This document shows, piece after piece, positions 45,266-54,332 of a stretch of 64,000 nucleotides of DNA. Position numbers and translations under genes: made by a program. This DNA comes from Pseudomonas sp. CFBP13508 (GTDB lineage Bacteria > Pseudomonadota > Gammaproteobacteria > Pseudomonadales > Pseudomonadaceae): the NCBI RefSeq assembly GCF_005233515.1, contig NZ_QFZZ01000006.1:124001-188000 (forward strand), written 5' to 3'. The notes beneath the pieces were generated by a model. That model was not told the DNA's origin. It made no database searches and saw only the letters and a program-made list of their open reading frames with translations. Position 1 is the stretch's first letter. Each line of letters opens with the position of its first letter.

Positions 45266-47471
45266 GGTGTTAGGGCAATTCGCGGATTACGGTCTTGAGC
45301 CTGCGCAGCCATTGGTTTTCGGCAAGCTGACCCGCTGCAAGACGATGCAAGACAAGGGCAAGGAAAAGAACGGTTGGTATGTCGTTCACGAGCAGCGCAC
45401 TGAGAAAGGCGAGACGCTGATCTTCGGTGCGTTCGGTGACTGGCGTTCGGGCGAGTCTCAGAAGATCAAGGTCAAGGCCGGCCGAATGTCGCCTGAAGAA
45501 CGCGAAGTTATGCGCGCTCGGCAGGAAGAGGCCAAACGGCGGGCGGCTGAGATTTCAGCCAACGCGGCACGTCGTGCGGCCAAGCGGGCGGCGGGTATGT
45601 TCAAGCGCATGCCGGAGAAGGGGCGTAGCGACTATCTGGATCGCAAGCAGATTGTCGGCTTCGGCGTTCGGTATGCGCCGCGCACCGGCGCTTTCTTGGT
45701 GCCAATGAGCAATGTCCGGGACGAGATTGTCGGCCTGCAGGTGGTGTTCCCAACCAAGCAAGAGGATACCGGCCGGGACAAGTCCTATTGGCCTTACGGC
45801 ATGTCGAAGGAGGGCGCTTTCCATCTGATCGGGCCGCACCCGGATCCGGGCGAGCCGGTGCTAGTGTGTGAGGGCTACGCGACCGGCGCAAGTCTGCATA
45901 TGGCCACGTCATTGACCGTGGCCGTTGCGTTTGATGCGGGCAATTTGCTGGTGGTTTGCAAGGCCATGCGCGAGCGTTTCGCCGGTTGCCCGCTGATCAT
46001 CTGCCGAGACGATGACTGGAAGACCACCAAGCCGAATGGCGATGCGTGGAACCCTGGTGAAGAGAAAGCAAACAACGCGGCGCTAATTGTCGGTGGCCAG
46101 GTTGTTGCGCCGATCTTTTCCGGTGAGCGTGAAGCCAAGTGGACCGACTTCAACGATCTGCATGTTGCGGAAGGTTTGGAGGCGGTGCGCCGTCAGGTAC
46201 TGGCGGTGGTCAAGCCGCCGGCTGCTGGTGGTTGGAAAGATCTGCTGGCACGCAGCGAAAGCGGCGCGCTGATTGCGCACATGCAGAACGTCGAGTTGAT
46301 CCTGGCCAACGATGAGCGTTGGGCCGGTGTGATTAGCTACAGCGCGTTCAGCTCGAAGATCGTGAAGCTGCGTGCGGCGCCTTATGGCGGCGGCACAGGC
46401 GATTGGGCGGATATTGACGATGTTCGGGTAATGAAGTGGCTCGCGCAGCAGTACAACTTGCGGGTCAAGGCCTCGCATGTGATCGAGGCGGTGAGTGTCG
46501 TTGCGCATGACCATGCGTTCCATCCAGTGCGCCAGTACTTGCGCAAGCTGCAGTGGGACCAGGTGCCTCGGCTTGAAAGTTGGCTTACCAACGTCATGGG
46601 CGTGAAGGCGACAGATTATTCAGCAAAGGTCGGCAAGCGCTGGATGTTATCGGCGGTGGCGCGGGTGATGAAGCCCGGTTGCAAGGCTGACTCGGTGATG
46701 ATTCTGGAAGGTGCACAGGGCGCCGGTAAGTCGACGGCGATGAGCATCCTCGGCGGCGAGTGGTTTATGGACACCCCGTTTGCGCTGGGTGACAAAGACG
46801 GCTTTCAGGCGATCCGGGGCAAGTGGATCGTCGAGCTGGGGGAGCTGGATAGCTTCAACAAGGCCGAGAGTACGAAGGCCAAGCAGTTCTTTTCGGCGTC
46901 CACTGACACTTACCGCGAGAGCTACGGCCGCAGAACGATGGACGTGCCACGCCAGTGTGTTTTCGTGGGTACCACCAACCAAGACGAGTACCTGAAGGAC
47001 GCCACCGGCAACCGGCGTTACTGGCCGGTCGCGTGTACCAAGGTGGATCTGGAATTGTTGCGCTCGATGCGCGATCAGCTATGGGCCGAGGCGGTGTTCT
47101 GCTACGACGCGGGCGATCTCTGGTGGGTAACGCTGGATGAAGCGGCGATGTTCGGCGAGGAGCAGGACGAGCGTTTCGTTGTGGATGAATGGGAAGGGCC
47201 GATTCTGACCTGGCTCGAGGAGTCGCAGATCGGCGAGACCACCACCGGCAGTGACGTGCTCACCAGTGCCTTGAAGCTGGACTTCGGGCACTGGGGCAAG
47301 CCGGAGCAGATGCGTGTCGGCGCGATCATGCACCGGTTGGGCTGGCGGCGTGTTCGGTTGCCGGCGTTGGCTAAGAGCGGCCAGCGGCCCTGGGCTTACA
47401 AAAAGCCGACAGGGTGGGGCGGTGCCTCGGCGTTGCAGCGAGTGGAGTTCGAGGAGCCTTGCTTTGATTAA
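45255..47471 (+). CDS. Phage replication protein: Toprim primase fused to VirE-type helicase
   Basis: A 738-residue protein. The N-terminal third carries a Toprim-type region (VLVCEGYATGASLHMATSL near 205-225, then IICRDDDWKTTKPNG). The C-terminal half is a VirE-type P-loop ATPase: Walker A EGAQGAGKSTAMSILGG (about 484-500), ELGELDSFNKAESTKAKQFF and VFVGTTNQDEYLKDATGNRR with the arginine finger region. It probably primes and unwinds for phage replication. A basic region of about 75-115 (ANAARRAAKRAAG) may bind DNA. Confidence 0.9.
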   Translation: MLDEVLGQFADYGLEPAQPLVFGKLTRCKTMQDKGKEKNGWYVVHEQRTEKGETLIFGAFGDWRSGESQKIKVKAGRMSPEEREVMRARQEEAKRRAAEISANAARRAAKRAAGMFKRMPEKGRSDYLDRKQIVGFGVRYAPRTGAFLVPMSNVRDEIVGLQVVFPTKQEDTGRDKSYWPYGMSKEGAFHLIGPHPDPGEPVLVCEGYATGASLHMATSLTVAVAFDAGNLLVVCKAMRERFAGCPLIICRDDDWKTTKPNGDAWNPGEEKANNAALIVGGQVVAPIFSGEREAKWTDFNDLHVAEGLEAVRRQVLAVVKPPAAGGWKDLLARSESGALIAHMQNVELILANDERWAGVISYSAFSSKIVKLRAAPYGGGTGDWADIDDVRVMKWLAQQYNLRVKASHVIEAVSVVAHDHAFHPVRQYLRKLQWDQVPRLESWLTNVMGVKATDYSAKVGKRWMLSAVARVMKPGCKADSVMILEGAQGAGKSTAMSILGGEWFMDTPFALGDKDGFQAIRGKWIVELGELDSFNKAESTKAKQFFSASTDTYRESYGRRTMDVPRQCVFVGTTNQDEYLKDATGNRRYWPVACTKVDLELLRSMRDQLWAEAVFCYDAGDLWWVTLDEAAMFGEEQDERFVVDEWEGPILTWLEESQIGETTTGSDVLTSALKLDFGHWGKPEQMRVGAIMHRLGWRRVRLPALAKSGQRPWAYKKPTGWGGASALQRVEFEEPCFD

Positions 47472-47823
47472 GGAGATCGATTCGCTGCTTCGGTTGTGGG
47501 CGCAGGAGCTGCACTCGGAACATTCGAAAGGGGGGCTGGCTGGGGGGAATATGGTTGCCATGATGATGGAGAGCAACGGGCAACTGATCAGAGGGCGGCG
47601 TGCCTTCCGTGCGCCGCTGGAGAGTTCGTTGGACATTGAGCTGATCGTGACCAAGCACCTCGCGCCAGAGCTGGTGACGGTGGTGCGTGAGCATTACTGC
47701 ACGCTCGATGTGGATATGCGCTTGCGGTATGTCCACTGCGGTTGTGGCCGCGATACGTACTACCAGCGTTTGCATGAGGCGCATCTGCAGATCTACTGGG
47801 TGCTGATGGGGGCGGCTGCGTGA
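47464..47823 (+). CDS. Antiterminator-like late regulator (helix-turn-helix)
   Basis: A 119-residue protein from the TTG at 47464, overlapping the primase end. The beginning (MIKEIDSLLRLWAQELHSEH, with GGLAGGN) and a C-terminal sigma-4-like helix-turn-helix (RYVHCGCGRDTYYQRLHEAH) match the layout of small Pseudomonas phage proteins placed where Q sits, before the lysis and late genes. An ATG at 47551 is a poorer start. The antiterminator role is inferred from shape and location. Confidence 0.6.
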   Translation: MIKEIDSLLRLWAQELHSEHSKGGLAGGNMVAMMMESNGQLIRGRRAFRAPLESSLDIELIVTKHLAPELVTVVREHYCTLDVDMRLRYVHCGCGRDTYYQRLHEAHLQIYWVLMGAAA

Positions 47824-48350
47824 CCCCAGGTAGCGCTCCGGTTGTGGTTGTCCCACTGGCCCGTCTTGTCTCGCTGCGTTTTGATGCAGTGGGACAGGTG
47901 TGGGCCTTGTCGTTGTTGGGCTGTCCCACCGTCCCGCTTAGTAGTGCCTCCCGCCCGTGTGAGCGTAGCGGGCGAGCACTACGCGCTTACGCGCGAACGC
48001 GTGTTCTTAAAATTCTTCCTTTACACGAGAAAGAAGAAAGATAAGTAGGACAGTGGGGCGAAGCCCCGATTTTAGGCGCTCTCAGGCGTCCCACTTCGAT
48101 TCTGAAAAGTGGGACGTATGGGACACCGCCGCAACAACAGAATGCCGTGGTGGTGTATTCGCCGACATTCGCTAGGCATTCACCCTGCGTTACCCACTTA
48201 TTCACCGGGTGGCATTAAAACAGGGTTGCTGCCACCGGAATCGACCTGTAAAAAGTAGTCATCTTCGATAGGTGCGACCGCAGAGAGCGGCAGGCACCAC
48301 ACCACCAAACCCGGCCATTGCGCCGGGTTTTTGCGTTCATGGGGTAGGCG
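47824..48350. other. 527-base early/late junction without a convincing gene
   Basis: The stretch is rich in GTGGGAC/GTCCCAC motifs on both strands: TGTCCCACTG (47849-47858) with its exact inverse CAGTGGGACA (47887-47896), another CTGTCCCACC at 47921-47930, and a perfect 10-bp hairpin CGTCCCACTT (48087-48096)/AAGTGGGACG (48107-48116). GGGGC-GAA-GCCCC then ATTTTA (48055-48073) looks like a weak rightward terminator. The possible short frame from 47820 is Arg/Leu-rich and unlike neighbouring proteins. A late promoter is expected here but I cannot place it. Confidence 0.6.
48307..48332 (+). terminator. Intrinsic terminator before the holin gene
   Basis: AAACCCGGC (48307-48315) pairs with GCCGGGTTT (48322-48330), loop CATTGC, giving TTTTT at 48328-48332. 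It lies 19 bases before the holin start and separates the early from the late transcript, a natural target for an antiterminator. Confidence 0.85.
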
Positions 48351-48695
48351 ATGACAAGCGAGCAACAAGCACTGGCAGAAATGCCGATCTGGTTAGTGAT
48401 CGTCCTGGCTCTGGTCGGTGGCGTATCGGGGGAGATGTGGCGGGCGGACAAGGATGGGGCGCGGGGCTGGGCGTTGTTGCGCAGGCTCGCGCTTCGGTCC
48501 GGGGCCTGCATTGTCTGCGGGGTGACGGCGATGATGTTGATGATCGCGGCCGGCATGACGATCTGGACGGCGGGCGCCTTGGGATGCCTCACGGCGATGG
48601 CCGGCGCGGATGTGGCCATCGGATTGTACGAACGATGGGCTGCCAAGCGTCTGGGCGTCAGCGAAGTCCCGCCCACCGGGGGCACGCAGGGGTGA
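48351..48695 (+). CDS. Putative phage holin
   Basis: A 114-residue protein with three hydrophobic segments: MPIWLVIVLALVGGVSG (about 11-27), SGACIVCGVTAMMLMIAAG (about 50-68) and TIWTAGALGCLTAMAGADVA (about 70-89). A short polar C-terminus ends the protein. This fits three-helix phage holins, which permeabilise the inner membrane for endolysin release. Its place just before the terminase genes is common in Pseudomonas phages of this kind. No endolysin or spanin gene is beside it, so those should lie past the tail genes. Confidence 0.8.
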   Translation: MTSEQQALAEMPIWLVIVLALVGGVSGEMWRADKDGARGWALLRRLALRSGACIVCGVTAMMLMIAAGMTIWTAGALGCLTAMAGADVAIGLYERWAAKRLGVSEVPPTGGTQG

Positions 48696-48788
48696 TGCAC
48701 CGATCTGGGGCGCCGAAAACCGCCGGGGACCCTAGGGGTATCTGAAGGACACGGGGTCGGAAACCCGCGCAACTCGGTATCTGCGAGC

Positions 48789-48843
48789 ACTGAAAACTTA
48801 CTGAAATTTCAATCATTGAAATCTCATTGAAAAAGGACTGAAA
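48789..48843 (+). repeat. Helically phased TGAAA repeats upstream of terminase
   Basis: Five copies of A(C/T)TGAAA have their T residues at 48791, 48802, 48817, 48828 and 48839, spaced 11, 15, 11 and 11 bases. That places most copies on one face of the helix. The block ends 8 bases before the small terminase start and overlaps its weak ribosome binding site (AAAGGA, 48832-48837). It may be a packaging-initiation (cosB-like) site or an activator-binding array. Confidence 0.6.
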
Positions 48844-48851
48844 AACTACCT

Positions 48852-49463
48852 ATGACTGAGCCTCTCTACCTATCGAAAAGCGCCTTCGCTGCTCGAATTG
48901 GAAAGGCGCCCAGCACCATCACCTGGCTGAAAGACAACGGGCGTTTGGTGATGGCGCCGGATGGGAAACGCGTCGATGTATATGCGACAGAATCCCTCAT
49001 CAAAGAAACATCGGACCCCAGCAAGGCCGGCGTTGTCGCTCGTCACGAACGTGAGCGGCAGCTCAAAGAAGGTTTCAGCACTGCGGTCCCCGAACCCTCG
49101 CAGCCGTTTTTGCAGGCTGCGCAGCCCGCGAGCCTTTCGGCTACAGACGCACTGCCTGACTTCCATAAGGCGCGTGCTCGAAAGGAACACTTTGCATCCC
49201 TCAGCGTAGAGGCTGATTTTTACAAGGATCAAGGTGTACTGGTTGAGTCGGCTGTGGTCGACAGAGCTGCCTTCGATACAGGCCGACTGCTGCGGGATTT
49301 GCTGATGACCATGCCGACTCAGATCGCTCCGGAATTGGCGGCAATAAACGATCCATGGATGGTGGAAAAACACTTGTTGGCTGCGCTACGTCGAACACTG
49401 GAAGACGCCGAACGGATGTCCTCCGCTGATTTGCAGCGTGCGCTTTCAAATGCGGGGAATTAA
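48852..49463 (+). CDS. Terminase small subunit (Nu1/DUF1441-like)
   Basis: The small subunit recognises the packaging site and recruits the large subunit. The 203-residue protein has an N-terminal winged helix-turn-helix (LSKSAFAARIGKAPSTITWL, then VDVYATESLI), a variable linker and a helical C-terminal oligomerisation and large-subunit-binding part (LEDAERMSSADLQRALSN). It lies 2 bases before the GpA-type large subunit, as Nu1 does in lambda. Confidence 0.85.
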   Translation: MTEPLYLSKSAFAARIGKAPSTITWLKDNGRLVMAPDGKRVDVYATESLIKETSDPSKAGVVARHERERQLKEGFSTAVPEPSQPFLQAAQPASLSATDALPDFHKARARKEHFASLSVEADFYKDQGVLVESAVVDRAAFDTGRLLRDLLMTMPTQIAPELAAINDPWMVEKHLLAALRRTLEDAERMSSADLQRALSNAGN

Positions 49464-49465
49464 TC

Positions 49466-51496
49466 ATGGTCAATTACGCCGATGGCACTGAGGTATACCG
49501 CAGCGGCTACTTTCGCGGACTGCGGCCGGAGCCTGAGCTTTGGGTTGACGAATGGGCCGACCGTTACATGCGGATTCCCCAAAGCCAGGGCGGTGCTGAA
49601 CCCGGTCCCTATCGCACGGCGCGTACGCCGTATGCTCGTGAGCCGATGCAATGTCTCTCACCGGCGCATCCATGTAAGCGGGTGGTCACGATGATCGCCT
49701 CGCAGTTGATGAAGACGCAGATTGCTTTGAACTGGATCGGCGGCTGCATTCATATGGCGCCTGCGAACATCCTTTTGCTGGAACCGACGCAGCGCCTGGC
49801 ACATGACATTGCCGCTCGTTTCGACCAGGCCGCAGAAGTTGTTCCTGAGTTGCGCGAACGCATTGTGAAGCCGCGCTCAAGGGAGGGCACCAATACCTCC
49901 GGAGTCAAACAGTTCGAGGGTGGACGGTTGTTCATTGCGACCGCCGGATCGTCTTCCAACCTCGCAGAAAAATCGGTGCGTTACGTCTACGGCGATGAGA
50001 TTGATCGTTGGGAGATGGATCTGAACAGCGAAGGCGATCCGGTCAAGCTTGCAGAGGCCCGGGCCTCAACGTTTGGACGCAACGCCAAGTTCTATTTTTC
50101 TAGTACGCCAACTCTTAAGGGGGCGTCGCGCATTGATGATCTTTTCCGCATCAGCGATCAGCGCCACTTTTATGTGCCGTGCCCACACTGCCAGCACATG
50201 CAGGTACTCGACTGGTCTCATCTAAAGTGGGACGAGGCGTATGCCCAGGTTCAATACCTTTGCAATGGGCCTGATTGCGGCGCGCTCATCGATGAACATG
50301 AGAAGGCGACCATGCTGGCGAAGGGGGAGTGGCGTGCTCATTCTCACGGTGACGGCGAAACTATCGGCTTTCAGCTCAATGCCCTTTATGCGCCCCTTGG
50401 ATGGACTAGCTGGGGCCTGCTAGCTCGCGAGTTCGACTCAGCGATGAGCGAGCAGAAAAAAGGCAATCAGTCGCTCATGCAGGTGTTTTACAACACGAGG
50501 CTTGGGCTGCCTTGGGACAGCGCGTTAGAACAGACTAAGGCTGATGAGCTTCAGGCCCGCGCACTGCAAGAGACCTATGTGCTCGGCACCGTACCCACGG
50601 GGGCGCTGATGTTGACTGCTGCAGTAGACGTTCAAGGCAATCGTCTTGAGTTCATGGTGATGGGCTGGGGCTTAGGCCTGGAGCGTTGGGTTATCGACCA
50701 TCAGGTCATCATGGGCGACCCATCCGACGACAGAACATGGGAAACGTTGGACGACAAACTCAAGGCTCGCTACCGCCACCCTAGCGGAGTTGGATTGGGC
50801 ATCCTTGCCACCGCGATTGACTCGGGGGGCAACCATACGCATGAGGTTTATCAGTTCTGCCGCATTCGTCGTTGGCGAAACGTCTTTGCAGTGAAAGGCG
50901 AGAGCCGGCGGGGCAAACCGATCATCGCCCAGCGCCCGTCCCGTGTAGACGTCAACTGGCGAGGCAACATCGAAAAGAACGGTGCTGAACTGTGGATGAT
51001 CGGCACCGACACGGCGAAGGACTGGATCTATAACCGGTACGCATTGGTGTCTGGGCCGGGTGCCTTGCATTTCGCGAAGGATCTACCTGATGACTTCTTC
51101 GCCCAGTGTGTGGCCGAGCGCAAGGTTGCTCGTTTCGTCAAAGGTGAGTGGCGCGTTGAATGGACCAAGGGGAAAGCGGATCGCAACGAAGCGCTCGACC
51201 TGATGGTTTATGCCCGAGCAATGGCCGAATACCTGGGCTTGGGGCGTTATCACGAAAGTGATTGGGATCGGGTACGGCAGTCGCTCATGCAGCATCATCT
51301 GTTTGAAGACAAGTCAGTCCCCGCTGATCCGGTCATACCTAGATCCTCATCCGTGGAACCTGAGGCGTTACCCGTCACGAAAGCAGTCTCGGCCTCGCCC
51401 GTCATCGCTGCTGCGCCACCAGTCACTGCGCATCACAAGCCAAGGGCCGTTCCTCCACGCCGCATCAGTACAAGCGGCTACCTCAAGAGACGCTGA
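49466..51496 (+). CDS. Terminase large subunit (lambda GpA family)
   Basis: The packaging motor ATPase and nuclease. The 676-residue protein shows the ATPase segment MIASQLMKTQIALNWIG (deviant Walker A of GpA proteins, about residues 76-92), VRYVYGDEIDRWEMD (Walker B, about 170) and a zinc-finger-like CPHCQHMQ…CNGPDCGA. The C-terminal half carries the endonuclease region (AVDVQGNRLEFMVMGWG). The family typically makes cohesive ends, which supports a cos mechanism. The lambda-type head genes follow directly. Confidence 0.93.
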   Translation: MVNYADGTEVYRSGYFRGLRPEPELWVDEWADRYMRIPQSQGGAEPGPYRTARTPYAREPMQCLSPAHPCKRVVTMIASQLMKTQIALNWIGGCIHMAPANILLLEPTQRLAHDIAARFDQAAEVVPELRERIVKPRSREGTNTSGVKQFEGGRLFIATAGSSSNLAEKSVRYVYGDEIDRWEMDLNSEGDPVKLAEARASTFGRNAKFYFSSTPTLKGASRIDDLFRISDQRHFYVPCPHCQHMQVLDWSHLKWDEAYAQVQYLCNGPDCGALIDEHEKATMLAKGEWRAHSHGDGETIGFQLNALYAPLGWTSWGLLAREFDSAMSEQKKGNQSLMQVFYNTRLGLPWDSALEQTKADELQARALQETYVLGTVPTGALMLTAAVDVQGNRLEFMVMGWGLGLERWVIDHQVIMGDPSDDRTWETLDDKLKARYRHPSGVGLGILATAIDSGGNHTHEVYQFCRIRRWRNVFAVKGESRRGKPIIAQRPSRVDVNWRGNIEKNGAELWMIGTDTAKDWIYNRYALVSGPGALHFAKDLPDDFFAQCVAERKVARFVKGEWRVEWTKGKADRNEALDLMVYARAMAEYLGLGRYHESDWDRVRQSLMQHHLFEDKSVPADPVIPRSSSVEPEALPVTKAVSASPVIAAAPPVTAHHKPRAVPPRRISTSGYLKRR

Positions 51497-51497
51497 T

Positions 51498-51704
51498 ATG
51501 TCATTTACCCAGAAGCACCTCGACGCAGTTGAGGCGGCCATCGCTCGTGGTGAGAAAACTGTGCGCTACACCGACCGCACCGTGGAATACCGCACGGTCG
51601 ATGAGCTGCTCAAGGCGCGGGAAGAAATACGCTCGTCGTTGGCAAGTGCAGCTGGGCCACGTTCGCGCGTAGTCCGGCTGTACCATGCCGGGAAGGGGGT
51701 CTGA
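51498..51704 (+). CDS. Head-tail joining protein gpW
   Basis: A 68-residue protein from the ATG at 51498, one base after the terminase stop region: MSFTQKHLDAVEAAIARGEK followed by YRTVDELLKAREEIRSSL. Length, charge pattern and position between terminase and portal equal lambda gpW, the small connector protein needed before tail attachment. It shares one base with the portal start (TGATG). Confidence 0.88.
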   Translation: MSFTQKHLDAVEAAIARGEKTVRYTDRTVEYRTVDELLKAREEIRSSLASAAGPRSRVVRLYHAGKGV

Positions 51705-53185
51705 TGGCCCGACAGTTTCCGACGTTGACCCGTAACGGATTTGTCCTGCCGTCCAACATCAAGGCCAGTTACGAAGGCGCCGGAGAGGGGCGACGCTCCA
51801 CTGGCTGGGACGCTCCCGACAACGGGATCAACAGCATCAACACTCCCGCCCTGCGCAATCTGCGGTCGCGCTCGCGGGCGGCGGTTCGCAATGACCCTTA
51901 CGCCTTCAACGTCATCGACAAGCGCGTCAGCAACCTGATCGGTACGGGCATCACTCCTCGGCCCACAACCGACGATGATGCGTTGCGCAAGCTTCTGCAG
52001 GAGCTGTGGGGGGATTGGGTCGATGAATCGGATGCGGATGATCGCACCGACTTCTACGGCCAGCAGGCGCTGGTAGCACGCACGGTGGAAACATCGGGCG
52101 AGTGCTTCGTCCGGTTGCGTCCTCGCAGTCTGGATGAAGGTTTGGCGGTCCCGCTGCAGCTGCAGATCCTCGCACCGGAATTTGTGCCGCACGACAAATT
52201 CGAGACCACCAAAAACGGCAACGTCATCCGCGCTGGCATCGAGTTCACACCCGGCGGCAAGCGGGTGGCGTACTGGATGTACCTGTCGCATCCTCGCGAT
52301 GCAGCCTCGCTGAACGCTGGCTACAACCCACTGGTCCGCGTGCCGGCTACTCAGGTGCTGCACATCTTCGAACCGGTGGAGCCTGGCCAGTTGCGCGGTG
52401 TGCCGCGATTGTCGCCGGTGCTCAAACGCCTGCGCAGTCTGGACAACTACGACGACGCGGTGCTGTTCCGTCAGGAAGTGGCCAACCTCTTTGCCGGTTT
52501 CATCAAGCGTCCAGCGCCGGACTCGGGGCCTCTTCCCAGAGATCCGGTGACCGGTCAGCCGCTCGATCTGGATCGCGATGGCTTCACCCCGATGGTCGCG
52601 CTCGAACCCGGCACCATGCAGGAGCTGGGGGCAGGTGAGGAGGTTGAGTTCTCCAAACCACCGGACGCCGGCAACAACTACCCGGACTTCATGCGACAGC
52701 AATTGATGGCTGCCGCAGCGGGGTCGGGCACGCCTTACGAGATCCTCACCGGCGACATGCGCGGCATCAACGACAGGGCGCTTCGGGTGGTGCTCAACGA
52801 GTTTCGGCGCCGTCTGGAACAACTTCAATTCAGCGTGTACGTGCACCAACTTTGCCGTCCTGTACGGGCGGCGTGGATGGACATGGCGGTGTTGTCTGGC
52901 GTCCTGGTGCTGGACGATTACGCACAGAAGCGCCGCCAGTACCTGCGTACTCGCTGGGTTCCACAAGGCTGGGCCTATATCCAGCCAGTACAGGACGTGC
53001 AGGCACGCCGGATGGAAGTACAGGCCGGGTTTTCTTCCCGCAGCGAGATGGTCCTGCGCACCGGCTACGACGCCGAAACGGTCGATCTCGAAAACGCCGC
53101 CGATCTGGCACGGGCCACAAAACTGGGCCTCAACTACAACACCCTTGATGCCGTCGATGACACCGACGACAAGGAGCAACCATGA
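51704..53185 (+). CDS. Portal protein (lambda gpB family)
   Basis: The dodecameric portal forms the DNA channel and head-tail connector. The 493-residue protein has the family features SRAAVRNDPYAFNVIDKRVS near the start, a beta-rich wing (ECFVRLRPRS) and QVLHIFEPVEPGQLRGVPRL, with LKRLRSLDNYDDAVLFRQEV (stem and clip helices). It is between gpW and the maturation protease, as in lambda, and overlaps the latter by 4 bases. Confidence 0.93.
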   Translation: MARQFPTLTRNGFVLPSNIKASYEGAGEGRRSTGWDAPDNGINSINTPALRNLRSRSRAAVRNDPYAFNVIDKRVSNLIGTGITPRPTTDDDALRKLLQELWGDWVDESDADDRTDFYGQQALVARTVETSGECFVRLRPRSLDEGLAVPLQLQILAPEFVPHDKFETTKNGNVIRAGIEFTPGGKRVAYWMYLSHPRDAASLNAGYNPLVRVPATQVLHIFEPVEPGQLRGVPRLSPVLKRLRSLDNYDDAVLFRQEVANLFAGFIKRPAPDSGPLPRDPVTGQPLDLDRDGFTPMVALEPGTMQELGAGEEVEFSKPPDAGNNYPDFMRQQLMAAAAGSGTPYEILTGDMRGINDRALRVVLNEFRRRLEQLQFSVYVHQLCRPVRAAWMDMAVLSGVLVLDDYAQKRRQYLRTRWVPQGWAYIQPVQDVQARRMEVQAGFSSRSEMVLRTGYDAETVDLENAADLARATKLGLNYNTLDAVDDTDDKEQP

Positions 53186-54330
53186 GCAAGAAAGCGCGAC
53201 CGCGCATTTACAACCGCGCAGGCAAGCGTATCGAAGTTCAGGACAAGACCTGGTACGCCCTGCAGGGCAGCGGAGAAGCCACCGAGCGAGTGATCGAGGT
53301 TTTCGTCTATGGCGAGATCGGCGCATGGGGCATCACTGCCAATCAGTTTGTGCAGGATCTGCGTGCCATGGATGACGGTGTGTCTCCGGTGATCGCCGCA
53401 TTCAACAGTATCGGCGGTGACCTGTTCGACGGGTTGGCCATGCACAACGCGCTGTCGCGGTTGGGCGAGCGCTGTACCGGTCGGATCGATGCGCTTGCAG
53501 CGAGCGCCGCCAGCGTGGCCGTATGCGGTGCACATCGCGTTGTAATCGCGGCGAACGCCATGTTGATGATTCACAACCCATACACCTATGCAGGCGGTGG
53601 CGCTGAGGACTTCCGCCGGGTCGCTGACGTATTGGATCAAACCTTGGAGGCGATCATTGCGGCCTATAAGGCTAAAGCGCCCGACATCGATGAGGCCGAG
53701 CTGCGACGAATGGTTGATGCCGAAACCTGGCTGACTGCCAACGAAGCAGTGGCGCTTGGTCTTGCAGACGAAGTCGGCGACGGCATCAAGGTCAAAGCAT
53801 GTCTCGGTCAAGGCGCGGTGTTGCAACGGTTCCAACACGCTCCGGCTGAGTTGGTAGCGCAGCTCGACGAGCCACCTGAACCAGATCCTGAACTGGAACC
53901 TGTGGATCCGCCGCTGGTGCCGCCTGTAGTTGACTCGGCCAAATTGGCATTGATGATCACTCAGCGCTGCACAGCGGCGGGCATCAGCAATCTGGTCGAG
54001 CCGCTGCTCAATTCTACCCAGCTCGAAAGCGAGGAAATCGTCCTCGCCGGCCTGGCACGCGCCAAGGCGGTGAACGATCTCTGCGTGGCCGCGCGTCTGC
54101 CGGAATTCAGCGCCGAGTATGTCGCGGCCGGTCTGGATGCGGCGGCGGTGCGGGCGCGTCTGTTCGACAAAATTGTCACCAGCGGCAAGGGCTTCGAAAT
54201 CGACAACAGTCTGCCGCTGGCGGACGACCCGGCACCCAAGGTGCTGGCCAAACAACCTGACCCCAACTCGATTTGGGCTGCTCGGCAAGCGGCCCAAACA
54301 GGAACCGCGCGCGGCGCGAAAGGAGCATGA
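53182..54330 (+). CDS. Head maturation protease (ClpP-like S14, lambda gpC analogue)
   Basis: A 382-residue capsid-assembly protease. The N-terminal 210 residues are ClpP-like: VFVYGEIGAWGITANQF, FNSIGGDLFDGLAMHNALS, the nucleophile in DALAASAASVAV, the histidine in MLMIHNPYT and the acid in the ETWLTANEAVALGLADE region. The C-terminal part (about 230-382) is Pro-rich then helical, the scaffold-like section of such fused proteins. It lies between portal and decoration genes. Confidence 0.9.
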   Translation: MSKKARPRIYNRAGKRIEVQDKTWYALQGSGEATERVIEVFVYGEIGAWGITANQFVQDLRAMDDGVSPVIAAFNSIGGDLFDGLAMHNALSRLGERCTGRIDALAASAASVAVCGAHRVVIAANAMLMIHNPYTYAGGGAEDFRRVADVLDQTLEAIIAAYKAKAPDIDEAELRRMVDAETWLTANEAVALGLADEVGDGIKVKACLGQGAVLQRFQHAPAELVAQLDEPPEPDPELEPVDPPLVPPVVDSAKLALMITQRCTAAGISNLVEPLLNSTQLESEEIVLAGLARAKAVNDLCVAARLPEFSAEYVAAGLDAAAVRARLFDKIVTSGKGFEIDNSLPLADDPAPKVLAKQPDPNSIWAARQAAQTGTARGAKGA

Positions 54331-54332
54331 GC

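Noticed and set aside
47820-48044. Possible 74-residue gene after the antiterminator-like gene
   Set aside because: The GTG overlaps the upstream stop, but the product is Arg/Ser/Leu-rich, unlike the phage proteins around it, and the DNA consists of inverted repeats.
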